Assembly (NCBI GenBank): GCA_015178975.1
Contig: WHVD01000004.1
Location: 248,001 to 312,000, forward strand
DNA: 64,000 nucleotides
Source of the DNA: Hysterangium stoloniferum
Lineage: Eukaryota; Basidiomycota; Agaricomycetes; Hysterangiales; Hysterangiaceae
Direction: 5' to 3'
Under the pieces are notes generated by a model. The model had not been told where the DNA came from, searched no databases, and saw nothing but the letters and a program-made list of their open reading frames with translations. Shown in pieces: positions 55,713 through 64,000 of the stretch. Numbering within the stretch: position 1 is the first letter of the stretch; each line of letters begins with the position of its first letter. Position numbers and translations under genes: made by a program.

Positions 55713-55888
55713 GTTTTCAACCAGTGATTGAAATAGCAAGCAAATGTACTTTTAGACAGAAAATCTACATTTTATGGAGAATAAATGGGAACTTTAGTTG
55801 AACACAGCGAACGGAGAGTCCTTTCTGCAAAATTGTCAACATCGAGAATGCATGATATGGAGGACTCGATCTCACCTACTCTCCCGCT

Positions 55889-56452
55889 TCATGAATAATC
55901 ATCCTCCCATACATTTGCATTGGCAAAATATATAGGGGGATGTATAGTGTTTATAATGTGGGACTGTGGGTTGAACAGTCCCTGTTGGTGTTGGAAGTCG
56001 ATGTGAGGGAAGAGGCTGCGGATGCTGGGCAAACTGGGGTGTCGCGGGGTGTTGGCGCGGATGGGCCGCAGTTTGAGATGTCGCCGGACGTGGAGGGGAT
56101 GATGCGTGAATAACGCTCGGCGTGGGTCTTGCATCCGCAAATGGACGCGGGAGCCTGGTACGAGGGGAGCTCTCCAGGTGGAAACCTCTGAAGTAAGGGC
56201 GGAGACGGGGGTGTGGGAAGTGAGGGGAGGTTGGGTCAGTATTGAGGACCGGGGGGGCAGTACAATTGAGGGTGGGGAGACGGAAGGCGGTGCTGGCACT
56301 GGGGATGCCGTGGTGGGACCAGCGGCGGTGACGGCAAGCACAGGCAGTGGAATGGGCGATGTCGGCGGCGGCCGAGGAGAATCTTGCTCACGCCGAGAAA
56401 GAGATGGGAGTGATGGTGAAGGCTTGGATTTTGACCTCCTACTTGGAGGCAT
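55889..56452 (-). CDS. Proline-rich protein of unknown function, array copy 3
   Basis: From the shared Met (MPPSRRSKSKPSPSLPSLSR) the product is 187 residues; an in-frame Met lies ten codons upstream. It keeps the P/S/T-rich middle and the C-terminal block RHPSLPSIRSLFPHIDFQ, QQGLFNPQS and IYFANANVWEDDYS. It is the longest copy, with the segment VHLRMQDPRRALFTHH that copy 1 mostly lacks. No known domain. Confidence 0.6.
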   Translation of the reverse strand: MPPSRRSKSKPSPSLPSLSRREQDSPRPPPTSPIPLPVLAVTAAGPTTASPVPAPPSVSPPSIVLPPRSSILTQPPLTSHTPVSALTSEVSTWRAPLVPGSRVHLRMQDPRRALFTHHPLHVRRHLKLRPIRANTPRHPSLPSIRSLFPHIDFQHQQGLFNPQSHIINTIHPPIYFANANVWEDDYS

Positions 56453-56735
56453 CAGTAGGTGTGTTGGTGTGTGGGTACGCAAGCAGATGTTTATTATACT
56501 GATACCAGACTCTAAACGGGAAACTTTCGTACTCTCGGCAATGCTCTCTGTACTAGAAGCTGCGACTACTTTGACAGCAAGCTTAATATTCTATTGGATG
56601 TGTCCCATTTCGGAAGTTTGCGATATATAACAACCAGGGTGCTTAGCGTCGTTGAAATTCTATCAATCCCCAATTGTATACTCATCTAAACTAACAGATA
56701 TGTGAAAGTGACACAATTCCTGATTAGTTTTCTGC

Positions 56736-57435
56736 TCAAAGATGTCTTCCCTCTCCAGCTTTGTCTATGTGTCGTGCTAAGAGGAGAGAGCTGTATGGTT
56801 GGGTAGGGGGGGGGGGGCTCTCCACGTATGCGTGGGAAGACTTGCCGCTCGGGAGGGTGGCTCCGACTAGTGTGAGCGGTGTAATTCAAGTAGGGGTTTA
56901 AAGCGGAAAATGTATTAGATTACTGGGGGGAATCTAAGCCGATTTTCTGACTGGATTACATCTGCCAGTTTAAATAGACTGTGGAGTGAATGTCATACCG
57001 AATCCAGTAATGATGAAACGAAATGAGCAAAACATAAAATGGGAATAGTAAGCACCAATTTGGTGTTAGGAACGGGATGGAACGGAGCGGAGTCCAAATT
57101 GTGACAATTCATAAACCATAATGGGAAATGGAGCGGGAGCGGAGTCTGAATTGTGACAGGTCATTTGACTAAAATGGGAATGGGGCTCTGTTAGAGAGGT
57201 GATGGGTTTTACGAGCAGGGTCCAGTGACTGACATGTGGGATGAGGTCAGATATAGACAGAGATGGAGTCCAGTGGGTTTTCTGGTGACTGAAACACAAC
57301 GTAACAAAGACGAATGTAGACAAGTCTGATGTACAGAGTCCGGCAGGAATTCCAGTAAACTGATAATGGGTGCATATAGGGTGCGGGTGTGTATAAGTTA
57401 GTGCCCGGAGTCTGGTGGGATTTCCAGTTATAACA
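56736..57435 (-). repeat. 3' LTR of chromodomain Gypsy element, copy 2
   Basis: Ends CCAGTTATAACA at 57435. 56862-57435 aligns with 23268-23853 of copy 1. The outer end is uncertain because 56736-56862 does not match the first 230 bases of the other LTR. A run of ten or more G lies near 56806. Confidence 0.65.
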
Positions 57436-57449
57436 GTACCCTCCCTTTA
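57436..57449 (-). other. Polypurine tract of Gypsy copy 2
   Basis: The minus strand reads AAAGGGAGGGTAC directly before the LTR, identical to copy 1. Confidence 0.75.
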
Positions 57450-57646
57450 TGCCGAAGTCCCAAAGAGGCTCTAGACCTCAATAAGGTTCTTGTCAGCTAT
57501 GTGCATGTGTCAAAAGTCACGTTGGTTACACATATGTGTCAGGGAGTCATGTGATCTGGAAGGTAAGGTTCAAACGCGACGAGCCTATATATAAATTTGA
57601 AAAAATAGAAATTTCTTCTTTTTCATTACCCTCATCTTCGACATAA

Positions 57647-58601
57647 TGGGACAAAACCAATGCCATGCAGAGCAATGCCGACCGCTGGGCCTTCCACGGA
57701 CAATCTTCATTGGGCGCCACTGACCGCTGCCCAAATTTTGGCACAGCAGGAGGAGCAATGATGACAATGGGAGGAGGCCAAAAAAGAAGCCAGGGAGGTC
57801 GAGGAGGCCCTGGATAGGGAGTACCAGGCAGCTTTGGCCACAGAGAAAGCGGCAGAGGAGAAGAGGAAGAGGGATGAGGAAGAGGCTGCGTGGGTTGCTG
57901 TGGAGAAAGCCCGGGCGGCTGTGGAGAGGGCCGCGGTAGTCATGGGCAAGGTAAGTCCCTGTTCAACTGGTCATTTTTATTTATTTTTAACTTGGCATTT
58001 TCAGCGCAAGGTGACAGAAGTTGAGTCAGAGTCCGAGGGGGAGCTGGAGAGCCCCCAAAAGGTAAGCCTCGGGTCCGTGGGAGCTTCCGGGGAACTAACC
58101 ATATCAACAGAAAGCAAGGAAGGCGGCACCAGTCCGTCTTCTGATATGGAACAATCCGTGGTGTTCCGGTTCCAATGACTGGAACACAGAATGCACTCGA
58201 AAGTCTGGGTGGGGACTGGGGTGCTACCAATGTGTGCACCTCAATGCTCACTTGTCCATGAGCAACCCATGGGATCCAGGGCACGGGATGTTAGCGGGAC
58301 AGATGGGATGTCCAGGTTGGACAACGTATTGGGGCGGATTGCTGAGGGCATAGAGGCCCAGAATGAGTTGCTCCGAAGAAGCAACAAGGTCCAAGTTGTG
58401 GTAGCGAATGAGCTCCGTGGGCTCCACTCAGAATTTTGGAAGTTCCTAGTGGAGTTTGGCAGATATATCTATGAGGAGCCACAAGCTGGGAGTTCCGAGG
58501 ATGCCGGGTCAGATGAGGATGGGGTGCCCACAGAGGTAGCAGAGCTTCCTCAGGAGATGGCTGAGGTTGGGCAGAGGCATAGCCCCATAAATGTAGATTG
58601 A
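57647..58601 (+). pseudogene. Antisense accessory ORF of the Gypsy element, copy 2
   Basis: Same position and structure as 24064-25065. The start region and first third are frameshifted with stops, but the coiled coil (EREVEEALDREYQ-type) is readable. Introns at 57951-58004 and 58062-58110 keep donor, acceptor and phase. The cysteine cluster is CSGSNDWNTEC (second Cys changed to Ser), nine residues, then CYQCVHLNAH with the last Cys lost. The tail is the best preserved part: MSRLDNVLGRIAEGIEAQNE, then ANELRGLHSEFWKFLVEFG, then an acidic end HSPINVD. Shared introns in a retroelement make sense only if the gene is antisense to the genomic RNA. Confidence 0.7.
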
Positions 58602-58703
58602 ATAATATAAAAGTTTAATAATTTTTTGAAAATGAAAATAAGACATGAAAAACATAAGAAATCAAAGTCCGTGGGAAAACCACTTAAGGACTTGAAAAAC
58701 ATG

Positions 58704-59400
58704 TCAGAACCTGTAAAAGCAAAGAGAGACATAGGGTGACAGGGAATAATGAAAATGAGTCCAAACGTAACACAGGGTCCACAGAGTGTGGTCAGAGAGA
58801 CAATAGTGGTCCAGGTTTGAGTGGGTAAGCTGTATGAAAGTCAGTAATGATTTCCGTGGCATTACTGAGTTCTGTGGCCAAAATCCATGAGGTTTCTTCA
58901 TCGGTGCTCTCATAACCCGCCCACTTGACCAAGTAAAGCAGTTTACAAGTGCGTCGATGCTTGTCAATTTTCGAATCTAAAATTTACGAGATTTCAAACT
59001 CGGGTTCTCCGTCAATAATAACCAGAGGAGGTGGAGATTACATGTGATCTGGGATAGTGTTAGCAGTACAAGGTTCTAACATAGAAACATGAAATACCGG
59101 GTGTACCATGTGTATGCTATCCAGAAGCCATAGAGTCCAAGAGACTGAACCTACTTGTGTGATAATTTCAAATGGACCTAAATATTTTTCAGCAAGCTTT
59201 TTTGATGGATGGGTAGTCCGGAAGAATTGAGCTTTGACAAAAACATGATTGCCAGTCTTGAAGTTGGGTGGTGGGATCCAGTATTTGTCGGCTGAATGTT
59301 GGTATTGCTCTTGGGTGGACATTATTGCAGTCCAGAGTTCCTCGTGGAGCTCATGGAGGTCCGTGGTGAACTCTTGAGCACGGGCGGGGGTGGGATTTCA
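58704..59400 (-). pseudogene. Gypsy integrase C-terminus and chromodomain, copy 2
   Basis: Reads YWIPPPNFKTGNHVFVKAQF, EKYLGPFEIITQVGSVSW, HPVFHVSMLEP, then a stop at about 59040 before the chromodomain (LLYLVKWAGYESTDEETSWI-like). A further stop near 59397 follows the HPE codons, where homologues read on. The chromodomain tryptophans are kept. Confidence 0.75.
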
Positions 59401-60289
59401 TTCTGGATGTACTGTAATATTTGGATTATATCCTTTATTTGCAAAGAATGGGGAAACACCAGTAGTGGCTGAAGGTGCATTGTTGTAAGCAAACTCTGCA
59501 AGTGGTAACAAGGATTTCCAATTGTCCTGTTGGTAATTGCAATATATGCGGAGATATTGTTCCAATGTCTGATTGATGCATTCAGTTTGTGTAATGTATT
59601 AGCCTTATTTTAATATTATTTTCTGGAAAAAGGAGTCCAATGCTCTATCAAAGTGTGCAAATACTCAATTCACTACAAGGTAAAATAATTTAAGTATTTG
59701 ATATTAATCAGTGGCAGCCTTAATAGACTTAGAACCCCTGAAGTCAAGAGTTTACTTGAATATATGCACCCTACTTCACAAAGAAGGTTTTGAGAGCTGC
59801 TTGTGCAAGCTTGTTCTTTTTCTGTGATAACAACTACTAAAATAAGAATAACAATTTACTGATTCCAAAGCTAGATTTAACTTCAATGCTAGCTAGTTTA
59901 TATATATTTTATACTATTTGTCAAACAGTAAAAATATTTATAAACGGGTCAAAAGATTAGATATAGAATAAAACACTATTTGACTAATATATGCTTTATT
60001 TACACTAACCTACAAGGTCTACTGTGATATTAACTTATCAGGATCTTAATGTAGTCTTAAGGATTCTGCAAGGATATTCTCAGTATTTGTTTATGTGAAT
60101 ATGCTTTACTGATTCACAATAAATGAACAAAGGAACGGGATTATTTGCAATGTAATAAACAGTCAAATTACTCAACTAGAGGTGACTGAAATCTTAAACT
60201 ACAAATAACAATGTAGAGAAAACTAATAATCAAATACTCAATTAAGAGATGACTATAGTATAAGATTATTTATATATTATTAGTTGATA

Positions 60290-60530
60290 ACCAACAGCTC
60301 TAACTGAAGTGGAAATAATATATAAAAGATAGCCAACTATTCAATTAAGAAGTGGCAAGGGGGAACAAAAGTCAACAACTCAGATTGAGGTGACAGGGGA
60401 ACAGCAGATCAGTCAACAGCTCAGATTGAGGTGACAAGGGATCTGATTGGGCCAACAACTCTGATAGAGGTGGCAAGGGTTTCCAACAGCTCAGATAGAG
60501 GTGGAATTAGATGTCCAACTGCCCAGATAG
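60290..60530. repeat. Minisatellite of about 30 bp, roughly seven copies
   Basis: Variants of CAACAGCTCAGATTGAGGTG followed by ACAAGGG recur about every 25-45 bases, clearest between 60370 and 60530. Located inside the hAT-like element. Confidence 0.65.
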
Positions 60531-60984
60531 GGGTGGAGTAGCCTGCTTGCTGCAGTGACACACACAGATGTGGTGGGTTGATGTGATGATATGATTGATT
60601 TTTTTATTCAAGGCTGGAGCTGAGCTCCTTATATACATTTTAGTCTGAGACATTTAGAAGATTCTAGAAGATTTAATGATGTCATTCTGGGAGGAGTGAT
60701 GTCATTTAGAATTTTCTAGAATTTTCTAGAGCATTGTGGAAGGTTCTAACTACTTCTAAGACACTATAGAATATTCTTGGCATAATGGAACATTGTAGAA
60801 TTTTATAGAATATTCTACAATATTCTATCTAATATTAGTACCTATTAACTAATGTTCCATTGGAAGCCACTGGAATGTTCCAGAGAGTTTCCTGTTTTTG
60901 TTGCAGTAGCATATATGATGACATAATGCTCTCGCGCCTGTGCGCGCGCATGACACCCTTCGCGTCTTGTGACTGTCACGCGTT

Positions 60985-61140
60985 GTGACAGTTGCGCGCC
61001 TGTGTGACCGTTGCGCGCCTCTGTGACCGTTGCGCGCCTCTGTGACCGTTGCGCGCCTCTGTGACCGTTGCGCGCCTCTGTGACCGTTGCGCGCCTCTGT
61101 GACCGTTGCGCGCCTCTGTGACCGTTGCGCGCCTTTGTGA
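60985..61140. repeat. 19-bp GC-rich satellite, about eight copies
   Basis: The unit TGTGACCGTTGCGCGCCTC is repeated almost without change, in an AT-rich element. Related TGTGACAGTT and TGTGACGATT motifs continue on both sides (to about 61190). The repetitive minus-strand frames here (GHRGAQRSQRRATVTEARN) are only its translation. Confidence 0.9.
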
Positions 61141-61605
61141 CAACTGTCACCTGTTATGACGGTGGTCACTCGTTGTGACGATTTTCCCGCGCGCCGTGTA
61201 ATAAACGCCAGGCCGGTTTTATATTATTATATAATTATTATATTTACTTTTAGTTAGTTATAAATATAATATTTTATTATAAAAATATATATATTTCACC
61301 TTGATAATGCGCGAGTATTTCAAATCGCGTTTTGTCAGCGTCGGAGTTTGAAATATCATGTGAATGTCACATGATTACTCGCGTATTGTGAATAAGCGCT
61401 GAGTCGCCGACATATTAATCAAAAAGAATAAAAAGTAGAAATTCAATTACTTGCTCAATTTATTAGATAAAAATACAAAATAAATTGTATAAATTCAGGA
61501 TAAATCAAACAAATATTGTACAATTTAATCGTCGCAATATAATTACATTTGAATATTTGTTTTCGCAATTTGTTAGGGGAAATTGTTTAAAAAATTGGAA
61601 AAAAC

Positions 61606-62417
61606 TTAGAAATACATAACAGTTTGTCTGTTGCCTTCCGGGTGATGTCCAGATGTGAAATGTAATGTTATGTCCAAGGATTTCCCAAGGGATCTAAAGA
61701 AGTGAGATATGAACTCTGATCCTCGATCGGAAGTCACATGGGATGGAACTCCATGCTTGGAAAATACATGGATAATGAAAAGTTCCGCTAACTGCATGGA
61801 CGTAATGTATCATAAGTAGGGATAAATATACCATGTTTTGAGAATCTGTCAACAACAACTAGAATGGGGGAAAAGCCTTCAGAATCTGGTAGGTGTTCAA
61901 TGAAATCCATAGAGATAGAATTCCACAGATGTTCTGGTACCGGGAGTTGTCTCAAAAGGCTGTATGGCTTGTGTCACTGAGATTTTGAGCGGGGACAAGT
62001 AGTACAAGATTTACAATAGTGCTTAATGAATCCACGGAGTCCGGGCCAAGTGTATTCTCTTCTTATCAATGATAGAGTTTTGTTGTACCTGAAATGTCCT
62101 GAGAGTGGATGATCATGTTTATACTGAAGGATCCTGAGGTGGAGGCCATTGGAGTCTGGTACATAGATTTGATCGTCAAGTCTAATGAAACCATGCTGAT
62201 CAAGAGACCACCGGGGTTGATTGGGGTCCACGGGATTGTCAAGGTGAGCTTTAGCTATTGGGTCTAGCGGAATTGCCGATAGAATATCTTGATGTAACTT
62301 CTCAATACCCATAATGATAATTCCACGGACAATGGGATTGATGAGGAAAGTTGCGTGGACTGATGCAGTAAGTTGTTGATTCGTGAAAATAGGTTTCAGG
62401 TTGTGTGGGTTTACCAT
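61606..62417 (-). pseudogene. Gypsy integrase, zinc-binding and catalytic core, copy 2
   Basis: The frame 62417-61974 carries the HHCC zinc module: HDHPLSGHFRYNKTLSLIRR, then FIKHYCKSCTTC. After a stop the core follows in pieces: [11 protein letters not shown] (first Asp), SDRGSEFISHFF (second Asp) and HHPEGNRQTE (Glu). The transposon at 59591-61619 separates the Glu segment from the rest. Stop codons make it inactive. Confidence 0.85.
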
Positions 62418-62964
62418 GGCATAGTCGTTGCTCCCCTCTTTAGGATAGACATCCCATCGTCTAGTTAAAGCGTCAGGTTTGCCACCGAGATGGCTGGGTT
62501 GAAATCAGATAATCATGTTGAAAGCAGATAGATATTCAGACCAGTGGGCCTGCCGGCGGGTCAAAAGGTTTGTGGTAGAAAAGTATTCCAGGTTTTTGTG
62601 ATCTGTTACAACATCAATAGGAGTTCCCGAGCCTTCCAAATAGTGTCGCCATGCTTTGAAAGCTGAAAAGATTGCCAGGAGTTCCTTATCATGAATGTCA
62701 TAGTTGAGCTCTGCTCCGGTAAAAGTCTAGGACAGAAAAGCCATGGGGTGGACTTCTCCATCGGAGTCCTAGGTAGACAGAATGGCTCCAAGTGCATAGT
62801 CCAAGGTGTCCATTTCGACAATGAGCAGGAAGTCCAGTTTCCAATGTGACAGAATAGGGAGCTGAAGAAAAAGAATTTTTTAAAGATTGAAAGCTATTTG
62901 ACACTTATCATTAAAATTCCACAGAGTATCCTTATGCATAAGATGGGTAAGGGGAACTGTGATG
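62418..62964 (-). pseudogene. Gypsy RNase H and connection domain, copy 2
   Basis: Frames read VPLTHLMHKDTLWNFND, then a segment of VETDTSDYALGAILS type (catalytic Asp), [24 protein letters not shown] and [20 protein letters not shown] (DHKNL motif). Several single stops and frame changes occur, for example after MAFLS and near 62508. Confidence 0.75.
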
Positions 62965-63996
62965 TCAGAATCCACGGATAAACCATCTGTAAAAATTGGC
63001 AAAGCCGAGGAAGGATTGTATATCTTTAACTTTTTGGGGTTCAGGCCAATCTTTGATGACTTGTACTTTAGTTTTGTCCATGCAGAGTCCATTGGGTCCC
63101 ATGATGAAACCCAGGTATTCCATGGAGTCCGTGTCAAAAGTACATTTTTTACCATTCATGAATAAACCATGTTGTCTGAGTCTCCAGAGAACTTCACGGA
63201 CTTGTTTGTCATGTTCTGCGGGATTCTCGGAGTAGATAAGAATGTTGTCCAAGTAAACAATAATGCATACATCGAGCATGTCAGAGAAAATGTCATTGAT
63301 AAAACACTGAAAAACAGACAGCGCATTGGTGAGTCCAAAGGGCATCACCAACCACTGGAAGGCCCCATAACGGGTTCTAAAAGTGGTTTTCCATTCATCA
63401 CCCATGGTGATCTGGACCAAGTGATAGGCATGTTTGAGATCTATTTTGGTGTAAATCCAGGCATTCCACGGAGCATCGAGCAGATCAGATATAAGTGGGA
63501 GTGGATACTTATCCTTTTTGGTGACAGCATTGAGTCCTCTAAAATCAACACATCTGACAAACAGAACAGGTTCTCCAAAAGGAGACTTTGAGGGTCTGAT
63601 AAAACCTATGGACAAATGTTCATCCAGGAAATCGTGGATTGTGGACAGTTCCGTCGACGAGAGCGGGTAAATATGTCCTAGGGGTGGCTGGGTGCCATCT
63701 TCGAGATTGATTTTTAAGTCGCATTCTCTGTGGGGCGGAAGCCGGTCAGCTTTTCCCTTGCTAAAAACATCTGCAAAGTCATGATATTTCTCTGGGATGC
63801 CTTCTAGGTCAGCGGCTTGCTCAGATTCAGATACTGGGGTTGAAAAACGTCCAGTTGCTTCATCAATTTTTAAGTTGATAGTGAATGCCTGGGACCCATC
63901 CATTTTTGAAGCCCTAATAAAAGCTGCAGCATTAATCAGAGAAATAGATGGAGGTGCTGTGGGTTCCGGGGAAGCCATGGGTGCCATAGGGATCAC
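62965..63996 (-). CDS. Gypsy protease end and reverse transcriptase, copy 2, 3'-truncated by decay
   Basis: 344-codon frame that may continue beyond the window. Reverse transcriptase begins around IPEKYHDFADVFSKGKAD. The conserved blocks are VDFRGLNAVTKKDKYPLP, TKIDLKHAYHLVQI (first catalytic Asp), WLVMPFGLTNALSVFQ and VYLDNILIYS, where the second Asp of the YxDD box is Asn. KDIQSFLGFANFYRWFI ends the thumb-like part. This domain copies the element RNA. The YLDN variant may be inactivating or family-typical. Confidence 0.85.
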   Translation of the reverse strand: MIPMAPMASPEPTAPPSISLINAAAFIRASKMDGSQAFTINLKIDEATGRFSTPVSESEQAADLEGIPEKYHDFADVFSKGKADRLPPHRECDLKINLEDGTQPPLGHIYPLSSTELSTIHDFLDEHLSIGFIRPSKSPFGEPVLFVRCVDFRGLNAVTKKDKYPLPLISDLLDAPWNAWIYTKIDLKHAYHLVQITMGDEWKTTFRTRYGAFQWLVMPFGLTNALSVFQCFINDIFSDMLDVCIIVYLDNILIYSENPAEHDKQVREVLWRLRQHGLFMNGKKCTFDTDSMEYLGFIMGPNGLCMDKTKVQVIKDWPEPQKVKDIQSFLGFANFYRWFIRGF

Positions 63997-64000
63997 AGGA

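Larger units (their letters stand above)
54035..56735. repeat. Tandem array unit 3 (truncated, about 2.7 kb)
   Basis: Third direct copy; homology to unit 2 ends near 56735, short of the unit end, where Gypsy LTR sequence starts. Contains a small extra insertion at about 55478-55712. Confidence 0.85.
59583..61627. mobile_element. Non-autonomous hAT-like element with 8-bp target duplications
   Basis: CAGTTTGT is duplicated at 59583-59590 and 61620-61627, and removing 59591-61627 restores the integrase codons GNRQTECINQ. The 2029-bp insert has short imperfect inverted ends (GTAATGTATT and, inverted, TTATGTATT). It contains no transposase, only AT-rich sequence and two tandem repeats. The 8-bp duplication suggests a hAT-type transposase; this is inference. 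Confidence 0.75.
57436..64000 (-). mobile_element. Chromodomain Gypsy retrotransposon (chromovirus), copy 2, inactive, continues past the window
   Basis: Minus-strand order is reverse transcriptase, RNase H, zinc-binding and core integrase, integrase C-terminus, chromodomain, antisense accessory ORF, polypurine tract, 3' LTR. Stops in RNase H and integrase and a 2.0-kb insertion inactivate it. Gag and the 5' LTR would lie beyond position 64000. Confidence 0.85.

Noticed and set aside
56736..56862. Complete left end for the Gypsy 3' LTR
   Set aside because: No sequence matching the TGTTAGGATAC end of the other copy; the boundary is probably lost to truncation.
60985..61140. CRISPR array
   Set aside because: The 19-bp units are contiguous with no unique spacers, and the context is a eukaryotic transposon.
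60845..61169. Two overlapping 101-106 codon ORFs rich in GHRGAQRSQRRATVTEARN
   Set aside because: They are translations of the 19-bp satellite in two frames; no start, splice or homology support.

Overview
The window looks like a transposon-rich stretch of a filamentous basidiomycete genome, most likely an Agaricomycete. The evidence is short spliceosomal introns of about 45-60 bases (GTRNGY donors, short CAG/TAG acceptors), interrupted eukaryotic housekeeping genes (ribosomal protein eL38, SUMO E1 subunit UBA2, dihydroorotase) and fungal element classes (chromodomain Gypsy elements, Copia, pogo and Tc1/mariner). There are no bacterial-type operons. Family names come from motif recognition by eye; no database search was possible.

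Layout. 0-3.9 kb: a polytopic membrane-protein gene on the minus strand, broken by an 11-bp duplication, with a partial paralogue at the left edge and a 339-bp tandem duplication upstream. 6.2-6.6 kb: an intact four-exon eL38 gene. 8.0-11.7 kb and 20.2-21.7 kb: two copies of a degenerate gag-bearing element. The first carries a young 1.2-kb gag-only LTR element whose empty site survives in the second copy. 12.2-13.3 kb: a diverged tandem repeat. 13.7-15.8 kb: a UDP-glycosyltransferase gene, probably a pseudogene. 17.5-19.0 kb: an apparently intact three-exon gene. 19.5-20.2 kb: a dihydroorotase pseudogene fragment.

21.7-35.2 kb is a stack of nested retroelements: Copia remnants, a truncated chromodomain Gypsy element, and a series of solo LTRs, four with perfect 5-bp target duplications. 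35.2-37.3 kb is a Tc1/mariner element whose transposase is interrupted by a 656-bp TRIM-like element; its two identical 244-bp LTRs each contain a complete tRNA-like pol III unit. 39.7-45.2 kb is a mosaic of a DDE transposase fragment, a duplicated 5' piece of the glycosyltransferase gene, a zinc-finger transposon ORF remnant, and the 3' half of UBA2 with one frameshift.

45.2-56.7 kb is a three-fold tandem array of a unit of about 3.1 kb. Each unit encodes a proline-rich protein of unknown function whose reading frame is kept in all three copies. Unit 1 carries an intact pogo/Tigger transposon. 56.8-64 kb is a second chromodomain Gypsy element on the minus strand, interrupted by a 2.0-kb element with 8-bp target duplications and an internal 19-bp satellite.

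The two most interesting signals are the tRNA-bearing TRIM and an ORF in both Gypsy copies that lies between the chromodomain and the 3' LTR on the opposite strand. That ORF is interrupted by two conserved introns and encodes a coiled coil followed by a Zn2Cys6-like cysteine cluster.
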